DNA of 64,000 bases from positions 7,936,001 to 8,000,000 of the forward strand of contig NC_083586.1 of NCBI RefSeq assembly GCF_027579695.1, in the 5' to 3' direction. Position numbers and translations under genes: made by a program. The stretch is from Neoarius graeffei. Taxonomy: Eukaryota > Chordata > Actinopteri > Siluriformes > Ariidae. Numbering within the stretch: position 1 is the first letter of the stretch; each line of letters begins with the position of its first letter. Below the pieces are notes generated by a model, which was not told the origin of the DNA, ran no database searches, and saw only the letters and a program-made list of their open reading frames with translations. Shown here one piece after another: positions 1 through 12,109 of the stretch.

Positions 1-748
1 GCTACAGAGACACATGAGCCAGATTATACCATTATTAGTGTGTGTAACGTTTCTATTTAGTACATTACATGCCCATTTCATTTCAAAAGCAGATGATTTT
101 TCTGACTGCACATTAAAAATGGAGTACAGAAACAAAAAAACAGGAAGTGATACCTACTGCGTTGTTAGTCTTCCACTCTGGAAATGTTAAAATGCAGCTT
201 GAGGATTGGATAACCTCATAGTTTCCAGGACTATCAGCTATTTTTAGTAATAATAAATAAAGGCAAATGATACCTGTGATATATATAATATTAGCTAGTG
301 GTTGAGGTAAGCTAATTTTGTAATATTGTAAGATAAATAATAATGGAAAAATCTAATTTAAAATATGAATGAATTTTTGAATCTCAGAATGCTGCTACAC
401 TCAGCATTTTGTAAAAAGAAAACTGGAAAAAGAAAATTGTATTAGCTTTAATATCAAGTGATGCGGTTTATATGCTAGTTACTGACCAAATATTGGTGGG
501 TTTTTTTTTCTTCAAAAGAAAAAATAATATCAGGAATTTATTATTTTTGGCCTTGGTAATGAATGCTAAAACAGTATGCAAATTGAAGCATCTGCTTATG
601 AAGTAATTTAACATTTTGTTATCATAGTATCTTTATGTTACTAGTTTTAAGCCAACATTAACATTTGTATTGTGATTTTTTCTTGTTGTTGTTAATCTTT
701 AAATATGCGACTAACTTTTTTTTGGAGATCCTGATCTAAAACCAGAGT

Positions 749-787
<39 letters not shown>

Positions 788-1868
788 TGCAATAGGCATT
801 AAGGTTAAAGGTCATACAAAAAAGGGTGAATTCTAGTCAGTGCATACTGATACAGGTATACAAGTTCAATTCTTTCAGCTTTATTGGGTTGAGATGCAAC
901 AGCAACACCTAGAGGCAGGAGGCCTTCAATTGGAGACAAGATATTTACATGGCTTGCTTTTTCACAGTAACGATGTCCCAAAAAATGAGAAAAGGGAAAG
1001 AAAAGTAAATTTTTTCCCTTTTGAATGATAAATAAATGGCTTTACAAAAGCTCACAAGAATTAAATATTAAAATGACTCACAGGCCTCATAAAACTCTAC
1101 TTCACTTCCATACTACACATACCAAAATAAAAATGAAATTATGCAGTGAGAAAACCTTCCACAGCTAATCGTTTGTTCAAGAGCCTCACAAACGATCACG
1201 AATGAAATTTTAGCTACATTGGGTAAAAAGTAAGAAATTAAAAAAAGAATAAACACATTGCATTTTAACACATAATACACTCATAAATAGATGAAAATAT
1301 AAATAATGATAAAAACAGAAAAGTAGCTGACATGCATTAGTACATCTCTGTTCTTCTGTTCTCACCATCATGTTGCCTTTTTCACAAATAAAACAAGTAA
1401 CTGCATTAATCTGTTATTCCACAAAAAATAGAGAAATGGCACTTTTTAAAATATATTCATAATTCATGTTATGGTTATCATCAAGGAAGTCAAGGAACTG
1501 TGGAGTCAGTGTGGTGTGGTCTGGTTCCCAGTGCTTGGGAGTCGAAACCATGCGGATTGGATCATGCACATATGTTACAAGTCACTATTTACATTACATT
1601 CATGCGTTCCTCACCCCATCGTGCACCATTTCCACTTCCTTAGGTTTGCAGTCAAGTGATTGCGACACCAAAGACAGAGAGATAGAGAGAGTAAAGGAAA
1701 AGAAATATGTACATATCTTACAACTGCATCCATAACGGTGATTCATGAATATTTATAATGAATGGTAGTGAAGAAAAATAGGGTATTTCCCAACAGAGCA
1801 AGTAAGAAAATGCCACCAGAATGCATCTTTTTTTTGCACTCAAGTGCTTTGATGAATGTCTAAGTGCC
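1..1868. other. slitrk1 downstream region, probable 3' UTR, no gene
   Basis: AT-rich DNA immediately 3' of slitrk1 on the minus strand. No open frame resembles a known protein and I recognise no transposable element. AATAAA-type poly(A) signals read on the minus strand at about 880-885 and 537-542. Either could end the slitrk1 transcript, but the real 3' end cannot be fixed from sequence alone. Confidence 0.5.
751..786. repeat. (AAT)12 microsatellite
   Basis: Uninterrupted trinucleotide run of 36 bp, within the putative 3' UTR of slitrk1 on the opposite strand. Confidence 0.95.
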
Positions 1869-3935
1869 TTATTTATCAGAGAGCGAGTGAGCGCCGCAGT
1901 CGTAGCTCCTGTGATCAGCATGATAAGCAGCGCCATGCCAATAAGATGAGTCACAAACTGTCTGCAAAGAGTTGATCTCAGATGCAGAGGAGTTCCCATC
2001 TCTCCGTTTGGACCTTTTCCGGTGGCGCAGGACGAAAACAAGCATCCCGACAACAGTGAAAGCAGAAGTAACAAACACAAGCAGCAATCCGGGTACGAGG
2101 ACTGAAATTGAGACTCGGCTAGGCTCGGGGTATGATCCGGGATGCATCCCTGTGTCAGAATCCATGCCAACAGTGCCATTTTTGGACAACAAAGTTGGCA
2201 AAGCCTGGTTGTAAATTTCCGGGCATATTAGGTCTATCCGGATATGACGGAAATCTTGCTTCCAGAACTCCTCTGGTGACTCACATTTTAGGTCACTCAC
2301 AATGACGTCAGGTGCCATTTTTTCTGCCCAATGTTTCAGTGGCACTATGTTGCATGTGCAATCCCATGGGTTCCCATGCAAATCGATTTGGATAATTGAA
2401 CTGAGCTGATCAAGGATGCCACTTAAGGGAAGATGGGTAAAATAATTGTTATGCAGGCTTATTTTAGACAAGGAGACACCCAGAAAAGCATCTGCAGGCA
2501 GTGACTTTAACAGATTGTTGTTTAGGAATAGCACCCGCAGGTTAGGCATCGGGCTAAAGGCTCCTGCTATGATGAGCTGGATGTCATTATATTCCAAACT
2601 GAGATATTCCAGGTTTTGGAGTCCCACAAACATATCCACCATGACAGTATCCAGATAGTTCTTGTCAATGTAAAGCCACCTTAACTCACTCAAGTTTTGA
2701 AAAGTGCCATTCTCAATTGTTTTTATGTTGTTCCCACCTAAATCAAGCAGGTTCAGATTTGTGTAACTCCTAAACTGGTTCTTTTTTACCGCATGGATAT
2801 TGTTATCACGTAGATTTAGCTCATGTGCACCGAGAGGCTTGGGTCTCAGATTATGCACGCTCTCCAAATTTTTACCTTCGCAGTTTACCCCAAGTGCTTG
2901 ACTCGCACCAATTGGATTGCATGTGCACATTTGGGGACACATAACATCACTTGTGCCTGATGCTATTGCTGTTGGGGTTTTTAGCTGCCAGTTTTCCCTT
3001 GCTTTGGGACGGCCCTTGTTCTGAGCACTTTTCTCTGTCACGGCAGCCATCTTGGAGGTTGTGGATGTGGGAGAAGCAGGAGAATCCAGATCTGAGGTCT
3101 CATCCTGAGTTGGAGGTGCGGCCAAACTTGAATCAGCACCATCTTTGGAAGGGCAGAGCTCAAACTCGGCTGTCTCATTGAGTTCGTTGCCCTGGAGACG
3201 GGCAGGCGCTTCGCAAACAACCCGGCCAACAAGTGCCCGCTGTGGGATGTTTTCAAGCCACTGCTTTAAGGAAAGAAGGTCACAGTTGCAGTCCCATGGA
3301 TTGTCCTCTAATAAAATTTCCACAATGCCTGGAATTTGTTCCAAGATCCCTTCATAAGGCAACGTCTTTATCCGGTTCCCACGCAAGTCAAGATGTGTTA
3401 TGGGAACGTGCTGGAAAATGTTGGTGGGAAGTGCACTAATTAGATTATCATTCAGAATTAAGACCTCTAATTTGCTCAAGTCCCTGAAAACAGCAGGATC
3501 AATGTCTCTTAGAAGGTTAAAATCAGCTTGGAGATACTCCAAGTCATCCAAACCAAGAAAAGTGTTCTTTTTAAATGACCGGACCTTGTTGTTGTTTATA
3601 TGCAGACGCTTGACCAGTTGCAGGCCGAGGAAGGCGCCAGGCACGATGTCATGTAAGCCGTTGTTCTCCAAATGCAAGCTGACTGCATTATAGAAGTTGG
3701 CGAACTCATTGGGAAACAGTCTGGATAGAGAATTCCCATGTAGCAGCAAGTGATAAAACTGCGAGCTTGGACCAGTCAAGTGCTGCAGATTGCTGAAACC
3801 ACGCTTTTCGCAGTCAATGTGCAAATCGCCCTCTATCACACTGCATGAGCAGATCTCCTCCTTACACACATCACTCGTACCATTCCCAAGAGCTGCACAA
3901 AGAGCTGCCTTCAGCAACACAATCCACAGAAGCAT
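1869..3935 (-). CDS. slitrk1: SLIT and NTRK-like protein 1 (SLITRK1), single coding exon
   Basis: A 688-residue open frame, close to the 696 residues of the human protein. It has a signal peptide (about 1-17), a first LRR N-cap (C24-C31), six leucine-rich repeats (about 60-205) and an LRR C-cap (212-262, NPWDCNC). A variable linker (263-330) leads to a second N-cap (from C333), a second LRR block (370-515) and a second C-cap (522-572, NPWDCTC). One transmembrane helix (about 609-636) precedes a short 52-residue tail. The tail motif [17 protein letters not shown] and the end GAHSLSD identify SLITRK1 rather than its paralogues. The human C-terminal serine in this motif binds 14-3-3 when phosphorylated, and it is kept here. 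In the family, the protein sits on the postsynaptic neuronal surface and binds LAR-type receptor phosphatases to promote synapse formation. The start ATG at 3935 has A at -3 and begins the signal peptide. The frame ends DK-stop, one residue beyond the human end. Confidence 0.96.
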   Translation of the reverse strand: MLLWIVLLKAALCAALGNGTSDVCKEEICSCSVIEGDLHIDCEKRGFSNLQHLTGPSSQFYHLLLHGNSLSRLFPNEFANFYNAVSLHLENNGLHDIVPGAFLGLQLVKRLHINNNKVRSFKKNTFLGLDDLEYLQADFNLLRDIDPAVFRDLSKLEVLILNDNLISALPTNIFQHVPITHLDLRGNRIKTLPYEGILEQIPGIVEILLEDNPWDCNCDLLSLKQWLENIPQRALVGRVVCEAPARLQGNELNETAEFELCPSKDGADSSLAAPPTQDETSDLDSPASPTSTTSKMAAVTEKSAQNKGRPKARENWQLKTPTAIASGTSDVMCPQMCTCNPIGASQALGVNCEGKNLESVHNLRPKPLGAHELNLRDNNIHAVKKNQFRSYTNLNLLDLGGNNIKTIENGTFQNLSELRWLYIDKNYLDTVMVDMFVGLQNLEYLSLEYNDIQLIIAGAFSPMPNLRVLFLNNNLLKSLPADAFLGVSLSKISLHNNYFTHLPLSGILDQLSSIIQIDLHGNPWDCTCNIVPLKHWAEKMAPDVIVSDLKCESPEEFWKQDFRHIRIDLICPEIYNQALPTLLSKNGTVGMDSDTGMHPGSYPEPSRVSISVLVPGLLLVFVTSAFTVVGMLVFVLRHRKRSKRRDGNSSASEINSLQTVCDSSYWHGAAYHADHRSYDCGAHSLSDK

Positions 3936-4944
3936 TTTTTTTCAATGTTGATGATTCATCCCTGTGATCCAAGACATGAAAATGATCAGATTATGGACAT
4001 CCGTGTTCCTCCAAACATGAATTGACAGACACATAGCTCAGCAGGCTGCAGAAACAGGAGGACAGTTCATGTTTAGAGTCAATAACATCCAACTCTGTTT
4101 AAACACACTTTAATTTTTCTCTGTCATTTTATTTACAGAACAATAAAAAGCATCATATACGTATCATTATCTCTGATCTATCAGATTGCAGTGTGAGATT
4201 AATCTTACCAGAGAAGTAACCTTGTGCATTTTTCCACCCCCACCCCCCAAAAAAAATCCTCCTTTATTGTAGATTTTGTAAATTCTCACGGAAAGAAGGG
4301 AGCTGTCCGTTCTCCCTGGGTTCTGAAATCCCAATGCATCGCAACGGAGAGGACAAATAAAGACATAGGAAGACAAAAATAAGAATAATAAAGAGAAAGA
4401 AAGATATTGAAGCTTGAATTAATCCGCAATTCTCACATCCTTACATTCCATCCTTCTTCTTCTCCTTCTCGGCGGTACTCCGCCGCTTTTTCAGCATTTC
4501 TAAAGAAACGCTCAGTGCTGCATCTAACCCCCTCTGCCGAGCTGCAGTGGAAACAATCCATCGGTGTGACGGAGAATTTTTTTTAATCGATCCAGAAAAA
4601 TGGCCACAGTCCGATGGTAAAAAGGGAAATTTTAAAAAGGGGACAAATTAAGGAAAAGAAGCGTCTTTCTGGCTATGTTCGTGACTGGATGGTGTTCAGA
4701 TCGTCGTTTTGTGAACTGCATCGCCACGACTGAGTAATTTTAAAGCTGTTTCATCCGCTTAAAATAAATAAATTAATTAAAATAAAAAAAATAAAACAAA
4801 AAAAGAAAGGGGGAACCCCCTACTGCTCAGATTATCAGAGTGAACATTTCAGCTTCTCGGTTAAAGATATTTTTAAGGGGAACGATTTTTTTTCCTCCTT
4901 TCTTTGGAGAAAGGCGATCATGCACTGCGCCTGCTCGGGGATAC

Positions 4945-4946
<2 letters not shown>

Positions 4947-4990
<44 letters not shown>
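4947..4990. repeat. (GT)n(GA)n microsatellite
   Basis: About nine GT units run directly into about thirteen GA units, roughly 1 kb upstream of the slitrk1 start codon. Confidence 0.95.
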
Positions 4991-5157
4991 CGCAGCTGAA
5001 TGCGGTAAAATACTTAAATACACAACGCGCGCGCAACAACAGTTCATCTTTGTTTGTTTGTTTGTTTGCTTATTTGTTTGATTTTCTGTGATTCATGTCG
5101 TGACAAATGGATATAAATGGACACAATGCTTGCATCACGACCCTAAATTGCACGGAG

Positions 5158-5188
<31 letters not shown>

Positions 5189-5189
5189 T

Positions 5190-5230
<41 letters not shown>
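5158..5230. repeat. (TC)n-(GT)n-(GA)n compound microsatellite
   Basis: A TC tract (5158-5186) is followed by a GT tract (5191-5213) and a GA tract (5213-5230). TC and GA can pair as an inverted repeat around the GT core. The GT-GA part repeats the arrangement at 4947-4990. Confidence 0.95.
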
Positions 5231-5993
5231 TTTAAAGCGAATTAAAAAAAAAAAAATAGAAAAAAAACCTATTATGCAGACAATCGCGCGCCTAAACGCT
5301 CTGCAATCTCGTCCGCGTTTCCTTTCAAATGCGTTTGGAAAAATATTCGTAATAATTATGTCATATTTGTGTTAGTATAATTTGTCTTTTGGCTCCAGTC
5401 ACGTGCGTCTTATCTCTTAACGATTGCTGCCTTGCCTTTCTTTCGTTTTCCTTTCCGATATTAAAGTATGAATATGAGCTTTGATTTGGACTCGAATGCC
5501 AAAAATGCATTAGCTGTCCATCAATATGCGGGACTGATGGGTGACATCCTGTTACACTCGTTCACCGCAGTGCTGTTCAAACTTCATCAATCACTTTAAT
5601 TAGGGGAAGAAGAGAGGAAACAGGAATTTGGGGGTGAGGGGGATTCAGCAACTGCTTTCTAAAATAAACTATGTATCTGTTTGATTAATGAGAATTCTAC
5701 TGAAGTTGTTTATTTCATAATCATTACAGTGAAAACCAAAAAGCAGCTTCAGCCTGAGTGACCGAAAATGACCACATTAAAGGGATGGGTAGACAATATA
5801 CATGCCTAGGACCTGATGTGGGTACATACAAATAAGAAGAGGAGTTACAGGAGACGTGGTAATTAAATAAATAGGTTAAATAAACAGGCAAATTGGTGAA
5901 TGGATGAGTGAATATGCTGATAAACGAATGGGTGAATGAAGGTATGAATTAAAAAAAATGAGAGCATAGTTCATGAAAAATGACTGGATCAAA

Positions 5994-7149
5994 TCAAATC
6001 AAGTTTATTTGTATAGCACTTTTAACAATAAACATTGTCGCAAAGCAGCTTTACAGAATTTGAACGACTTAAAACATGAGCTAATTTTATCCCTAATCTA
6101 TCCCCAATGAGCAAGCCTGTGGCGACGGTGGCAAGGAAAAACTCCCTCAGACGACATGAGGAAGAAACCTCGAGAGGAACCAGACTCAAAAGGGAACCCA
6201 TCCTCATTTGGGCAACAACAGACAGCCTGACTATAATATTAACAGTTTTAACAGGTATAGCCCTCAACTGTCCTCATGGGGCCGTCCTTCACAGGAGTGG
6301 TGCGATAAAACTCCGACCAGACACAGGGCACCAGGATGGATCAAGCAGGTCCGAGGGGCAGAAGAGGCCAGCATCTCAATCCCAGGATCAACATGTAACT
6401 CAGAGGGACAGATTGGGGGGGGGGGGGGGAGAGAGAGAGAGAGAGAGAGAGAAAGAAAGAAAACACAGGTTGTTAGGTATGCCCTAAAAATGACAAGTAT
6501 TAAATCTGTGTGGTAGGCTTGCAGAGACGAGAGTCTTTATATCAGGCATAACACACAACAATGGCGTGTTAATATGGTAAAAAATATATCATGACCTGCT
6601 CTGGCTGGATGCTTGATTGGGTGATGGGAGCACACTCCTCAGCAATGATGAGATGCAGATGGGACCCTTAGGGCTGGCCAAGACAATTCAGTTACATTTC
6701 ACCGGGTCTGGGACATGCGACAGAATGTCTGACGGCCGATTCCCTGCAGGCTACGATAGCCAGTCGAGGTCTCCACCCTCTCCACCAAAAGATTTCCTGT
6801 TGACTCCATGTAACTCAGAGGGACAGATTTGGGGTGGGGGGGAGGGAAAGAAAACACAGGTTGTTAGGTATGCCCAATGTCACCTGAATAAGTAGGAGCA
6901 GTATACATATTGCACCGAGTACAAGCAGGGACTCCGGCAACTAACTATGACAGCATAACTAAAAGGAGAGAGCCAGAAGGTAACACAGGCATGAGGGAGC
7001 CCCGGGACATAAAGCAGCCAGCCACTACACCATCAACAAACTCGAGAGAGCAAGCGAGTGGGGACTGACAGCATCCATACATCCTAGTTTACCAAAACAC
7101 TCTATGTCTGAGGACCCTCCAGATCTACTCCTTTACCTCATAAACACCA
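5994..7149 (-). other. 3' UTR of the L2-clade LINE
   Basis: Non-coding. It contains a duplicated module: the stretch from ATGTAACTCAGAGGGACAGA to GGTTGTTAGGTATGCCC occurs at about 6391-6483 and again at about 6809-6874. The first copy is expanded by a poly-G/(GA)n tract at about 6415-6460. The terminal ~130 bp recurs as solo tails at 28050-28195 (plus) and 51926-52057 (minus orientation). Confidence 0.7.
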
Positions 7150-8613
7150 TTAACAAAAGACTTGACTAAACAGATATGTTTTCAGCCTAGACTTAAATGC
7201 TGAGACTGTGTCTGATTCCCGAACATTACTTGGAAGGCTGTTCCATAACTGTGGGGCTTTGTAAGAAAAGGCTCTGCCCCCTGATGTAGCCTTCACTATA
7301 CGAGGTACCAGCAGATAGCCTGCACCTTTTGATCTAAGTAGGTGTGGCAGGTCATAGAGGAGCAGAAGTTCACTCAGGTACTGTGGTGCGAGACCATTTA
7401 GTGCTTTAAAGGTCAATAGTATTATTTTATAATCAATACGAAATTTGATTGGGAGCCAATGCAGTGTGGATAAGACAGGCGTGATGTGGTCATATTTTCT
7501 AGTTCTAGTAAGGACTCTTGCTGCTGCATTTTGAACTAACTGGAGCTTGTTTATGCACTTATTGGAACATCCAGACAGTAAGGCATTACAATAATCCAAC
7601 CTGGAGGTAACGAAAGCATGGACTAGTTTTTCTGCATCATGCAATGACATTAAATTTCTTATCTTTGCAATATTTCTGAGATGAAAGAAAGCTATCCGGG
7701 TGATGTTATCAATGTGAGTTTCGAATGAAAGACTGGGGTCAATAATCACTCCGAGGTCTTTTACTGCTGCACGTGAAGAAACAGAAAGGCCATCCAGAGT
7801 CACTGTGTAATCAGAAAACTTACTTCTAGCTGTATGTGGTCCTAGCACAAGTACTTCAGTCTTGTCAGAGTTAAGCAGAAGGAAATTAATAAGCATCCAG
7901 TGTCTAATGTCCTTAACACATTCCTCAATTCTATTAAGCTGGTGTCTCTCATCAGGTTTTGCAGAGACATACAACTGGGTGTCATCAGCATAACAGTGGA
8001 AACTAATACAATGTTTACGAATAATATCACCCAGAGGTAACATATATAGAGAAAAAAGTAGTGGACCCAAGACAGAACCTTGTGGAACACCAAACTTTAC
8101 CTCAGTACATCTAGAAATATCACCATTTGTATCAACATACTGATAACGATCAGTTAGATAAGACCTGAGCCAGGAGAGGGCCATTCCCTTAACTCCCACA
8201 ACATTTTCTAGTCTATCCAGAAGAATGGAATGATCATGGGTATCAAATGCTGCACTAAGGTCAAGCAACACAAGTAGCGAGACACAGCCCTGATCAGACG
8301 CCAACAGTAGGTGGTTTACTACTTTAACCAGTGCTGTCTCTGTGCTATGATGAGGTCTAAATCCTGACTGATACATTTCATGGATGTTATTCCTATGTAA
8401 ATATGAGCATAACTGCTGTGCCACAGCTTTTTCAAGGATCTTGGAGATAAAGGGGAGGTTTGACATTGGCCGATAATTGGACAGCTGACAGGGATCAAGG
8501 TCAGGTTTTTTAATCAGGGGTTTGATAACTGCTAGTTTAAAGGATTTGGGTACATAGCCAATCATAAGAGAAGAATTTATTATTTTTAGAAGCGGTTCAA
8601 TTACTCCAGGCAT
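7150..8613 (-). pseudogene. L2 LINE ORF2, reverse transcriptase half
   Basis: A 487-codon open stretch with a reverse transcriptase of the L2/CR1 group. The finger motif [10 protein letters not shown] is at about residues 46-55, the first catalytic aspartate block LDLSAAFDT at 117-125, [10 protein letters not shown] at 175-184 and the YADD active site at 208-211. A thumb and C-terminal segment end the frame. The enzyme would copy its own RNA at a nicked target site. It is separated from its endonuclease half by a SINE (8777-9115) and by a frame change in an A-run near 9155, so no full ORF2 product can be made. The active-site residues are intact, so decay is recent or slow. Confidence 0.88.
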
Positions 8614-8763
8614 TATCTGTTTGAATAGATGTGTAGGTAAGGGATCTAGTACGCAAGTTGAGGCTTTTGATGTAGAGATTAATGAAAGTAATTCAGTTTC
8701 TTTTAGGGTAGTAAAACATTCTAACTGATGATCTGATACAGTTATATTGTTAACTACAAGGTC

Positions 8764-9128
8764 ACTTTCATTGTCTCATCTCATTATCTCTAGCCACTTT
8801 ATCCTGTTCTACAGGGTCACAGGCAAGCTGGAGCCTATCCCAGCTGACTACGGGCAAAAGGCGGGGTACACCCTGGACAAGTCGCCAGGTCATCACAGGG
8901 CTGACACAGACAACCATTCACACTCACTTTAGAGTCACCAGTTAACCTAACCTGCATGTCTTTGGACTGTGGGGGAAACCGGAGCACCCGGAGGAAACCC
9001 ACGCGGACAACGTGCAAACTCCACACAGAAAGGCCCTCGCCGGCCCCGGGGCTCGAACCCAGGACCTTCTTGCTGTGAGGCGACAGCGCTAACCACTACA
9101 CCACCGTGCCACCCCACTTTCATTGTCT
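8764..9128 (-). mobile_element. tRNA-derived SINE inside L2 ORF2, 13-bp TSD
   Basis: The element occupies 8777-9115 on the minus strand. Its head has the A/B-box region followed by a fixed body, and its tail is ATGAG-like. The target-site duplication ACTTTCATTGTCT is perfect at 8764-8776 and 9116-9128, so the SINE came after the LINE. Confidence 0.93.
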
Positions 9129-9137
9129 AACCTTAAA

Positions 9138-10499
9138 TTAGTAGTTTGAATTTTTTTGTCGGATATTCTCAATTTTGTCATTAAAAAAATTCATGAAGTC
9201 GTTGCTACTACATACTGCAGGTGTGCATGTGTTGATAGTGGACTTATTCCTGGTTAATTTTGCTACAGTATTAAATAGGAATCTAGGATTATTTTTGTTA
9301 TCTTCTATTAGGGAAGAGAAATATGTTGATCTTGCAGCACTAAGAGCTTTTCTATACTTCAGGAAGCTCTCCTTCCAAGCTAATTTGAACACTACCAATT
9401 TTCTTTGACGCCATTTACGTTCCAATTTTCGAGTGGTCTGTTTTAATGTGCGAGTGTCATCATTATACCAGGGTGCTAATTTTTTGTCTCTGACCATTTT
9501 CCTTTTTAGAGGAGCTACATTATCTAAAGTATGGCGGAATGTTGACTCTAAGCATTCAGTTGCCTGATCAAGTTCTGCAGGGGCTGACAGTGACCCAATC
9601 AAAGTTGACAGCTCTGGGAGATCATTTATAAAGCTCTGTGCAGTAGTTGACATGAAAGTACATTTAATACAGTAGCGTGGTGAGGTGCATATATTATTAC
9701 TCAGACATAGTTTGAATGAGATGAGACAATGATCTGAGATAACTTCAGACTGTGGAAGTATGACTATATTGTCTACGTTTAATCTGAATGTTAGTATTAG
9801 ATCAAGGGTGTGACCACCATTATGGGTCGGTCCTATGACATTCTGCTTAATCCTGACTGAATCTAAGATGGACACAAATGCTGTTTTTAAAGGGTCTTCT
9901 GGGTTATCGAAGTGAATATTAAAATCTCCAACAACTAAAGCTTTGTCTAAGAAAATAACCAGATCTGAGATAAAATCTGCAAATTCAGAAAGAAACTCAG
10001 AATATGGCCCCAGGGGCCTGTAAATAATAAGCAATGGAATTAACTGGGTAGACTTATTTTTCGAGGCTACATACATTATATGAGTATGAAGAACTTCAAA
10101 TGTATTAAATTTATAACCAGGTTTTTGTGTTACACCTAGATAATCATTATAAATAACCGCGACGCCTCCTCCTCTGCCAGTTAGACGAGGCTGGTGTATA
10201 TAACTGTATACAGGAGGACTCGCTTCATTTAATGCTATATATTCATTTGGTTTAATCCATGTTTCTGTTAAACACAGTACATTAAACTCCTGATCAGTAA
10301 TGAGTTCATTAACCATTAGCGCTTTAGATGTAAGAGATCTAATATTTAATAGCCCCACCTTTAGATCAAAGGTGCTGGCAGCAGCTGTACAGTCAGTATG
10401 ATCTAATTTTATATTGATTAGGTTACTGGAAAAAACTCTCTGAAAATTTCTACCTTTTTGTTGAGCTCGGGGAACAGACACAGTCTCGATGTAGTGCAC
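9138..10499 (-). pseudogene. L2 LINE ORF2, APE endonuclease half
   Basis: A 453-codon stretch homologous to the apurinic-like endonucleases of L2/CR1 LINEs. It shows LLNIRSLTSK near residue 50, LCLTETWI (catalytic glutamate block), GGGVAVIY, VGDFNIHFD (the D-x-N block) and ISDHCLISF near the end of the domain. This enzyme nicks the target to prime reverse transcription. Downstream comes a lysine- and arginine-rich linker toward the RT. The frame is lost in an A-run about 20 bp before the stop, and the SINE lies just beyond it. ORF1 ends 78 bp upstream, the usual two-ORF spacing. Confidence 0.87.
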
Positions 10500-10577
10500 C
10501 CTGAGTGACGACTCTGTGCAGCTAGCAGACAGTCGGTTTAGCCTGTTCGTCTGCTCCCTGGCCTTGGCTCTGGATTG

Positions 10578-11348
10578 TCAGAAATTAACTAAGCCTGTTC
10601 TGAGACTCTGACCTATGCTGCAGGAAATGAGAGCAGCACCTTCCCGAGTGGGATGGATACCGTCCCGTCCTAACAGGCCAGCAGTGCCCTCAAAATTAGC
10701 CCAATTATCTATAAAGCCCACACTGTTTTCAGAGCACCACCTGGACAGCCAGCAGTTCAGCGACCATAACCTGCTGTAAGCTACATCGCCACGCCGCATT
10801 GGGATGGGGCCAGAGCATACTACAGCATCAGACATCGCCTTTGCTAATTTAAACACCTCTACAAAGTTACTCTTAGTAACCTCAGACTGACAAAGGCGTA
10901 TATCATTAGCTCCTGCGTGGATAACTATCTTTGAGAACCTGTGCTTGCCTAGGACCCTAAGATTACCTGCTATGTCCGGCACCCTGGCTCCCGGTATACA
11001 CCTGACTAAAGCTGCTGGTGCCCCTAAAGGCTGAGCTAATTTCACATGCCGTATGATAGAGTCCCCTATAACCAGAGCTCTTTCAGGTTTCTCAGTGGGT
11101 GCATCACTAAGGAGAGCAAACCTGTTCGGCACGTGACGCAGAGAGGAGTGGTGCTCCCGTGAGCGAGCCTCAGCGGTAGCTTTGGCTCTACACTTATGCC
11201 GCCGAGCCGTCACCCATTCACCCCGCTGTAAGGGCTCTAATGCCAGAGTTGGGGGATTACTAACTCCACCCATGGGTGCAGATAGAGGGGGGGATGGGGG
11301 GGATTCATCCCACCCAGATTTAAATTCACCTCGTTCGGTCCCCCTCAC
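10578..11348 (-). pseudogene. L2 LINE ORF1, GDSL/SGNH esterase half
   Basis: A 256-codon open stretch. The second half is an SGNH/GDSL hydrolase: GDSI at residues 95-98 carries the nucleophile serine, HAGANDI at 144-150 is the block-III asparagine motif, and DGIH at 229-232 supplies the aspartate-histidine pair. Esterase domains are known in ORF1 proteins of CR1/L2 LINEs, where they are thought to act on lipids or membranes during retrotransposition. The first ~85 residues are low-complexity linker. The N-terminal finger half lies about 1.5 kb upstream at 12880-13099, split off by insertions. The methionine used here is only the first one after the break. Confidence 0.85.
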
Positions 11349-11418
11349 TTATAGGGAGGAAAAAACATCTATGCTGTCTTTCTTTGCATAAGGCAAACCT
11401 CACCGAAAAATCAAAAGA

Positions 11419-12109
11419 CTAATTACTAGGGCTGTACAATTAATCGAATTTAATCGAAAATAGCAATTTTGGCTGCCACGATTAAATTAAATGAAAATCG
11501 CGATTTATTTCCATTTAAAATGCGAGCTCAAGCACTTTGACCAGTACTCCGCCAAACCATTAGGGGGCGAACCGCCGCATGTAAGGTTTCATTACTCCGC
11601 CTAAATAAGCAAGCAAGCCAAGTGCGCAGAGCTTCAGTGCAGCGGTATCTTCAAGGGGTGATAGCGTGAGAGTAGGTAACAGATTGAGGTGAGAGAGAAA
11701 AGCTAACCATGTCGGAACAACAGACTATTTAGCACTGGAGGCAATGTTGTGACCTGCCTTCGCTCATGTTTAAAGCCAGAGCATGTTGATAGACTGGTCT
11801 TTCTAGCTAAAAACTTGTAGGCCTCAGTATAATGCTATGTAATTGTTGCAATTGAGTTTTCAGTTCCTTCATCCTTTGGTAATTTCTTGGATAAATTTCA
11901 TTTATTTGTCATTTGGAAATCAGAATTTCTCTTTTAAACTTCATTCTGCACTGAAAGCTGTTCATATTGTTTGTTTGAATATAGTGAAATAAAATTTAAG
12001 TGATTTCCCTAACATCAAGAATAATTGTGATTTAATAATCGTGATTACAATTTTGATCAAGATAATCGTGATTATCATTTTTCCATAATCGTGCAGCCCT
12101 ACTAATTAC
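11419..12109. mobile_element. hAT-type MITE with 8-bp TSD
   Basis: A 675-bp element at 11427-12101 with imperfect terminal inverted repeats beginning TAGGGCTG. It is flanked by the perfect 8-bp duplication CTAATTAC (11419-11426 and 12102-12109). Subterminal ATAATCG motifs recur at both ends. There is no coding capacity. It sits inside the ORF1 region of the L2 LINE. Confidence 0.9.

Larger units (their letters stand above)
3936..5990. other. slitrk1 upstream region, probable 5' UTR and promoter, no gene
   Basis: Non-coding DNA 5' of slitrk1. It includes a more balanced-composition stretch at about 4430-4720 and two GT/GA microsatellites. A CACGTG E-box lies at 5400-5405. No TATA box or transcription start can be placed with confidence, and no transposable element is recognisable. 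Open frames here come from the dinucleotide repeats. Confidence 0.5.

Noticed and set aside
4840..5375. Open frames rich in Arg-Glu or Leu-Ser repeats near the slitrk1 promoter
   Set aside because: They are translations of the GT/GA/TC microsatellites with no other protein signal.
6107..6895. Short plus-strand frames (for example 126 codons at 6107-6487)
   Set aside because: They lie antisense in the 3' UTR of the L2 LINE and run into a poly-G/GA tract.
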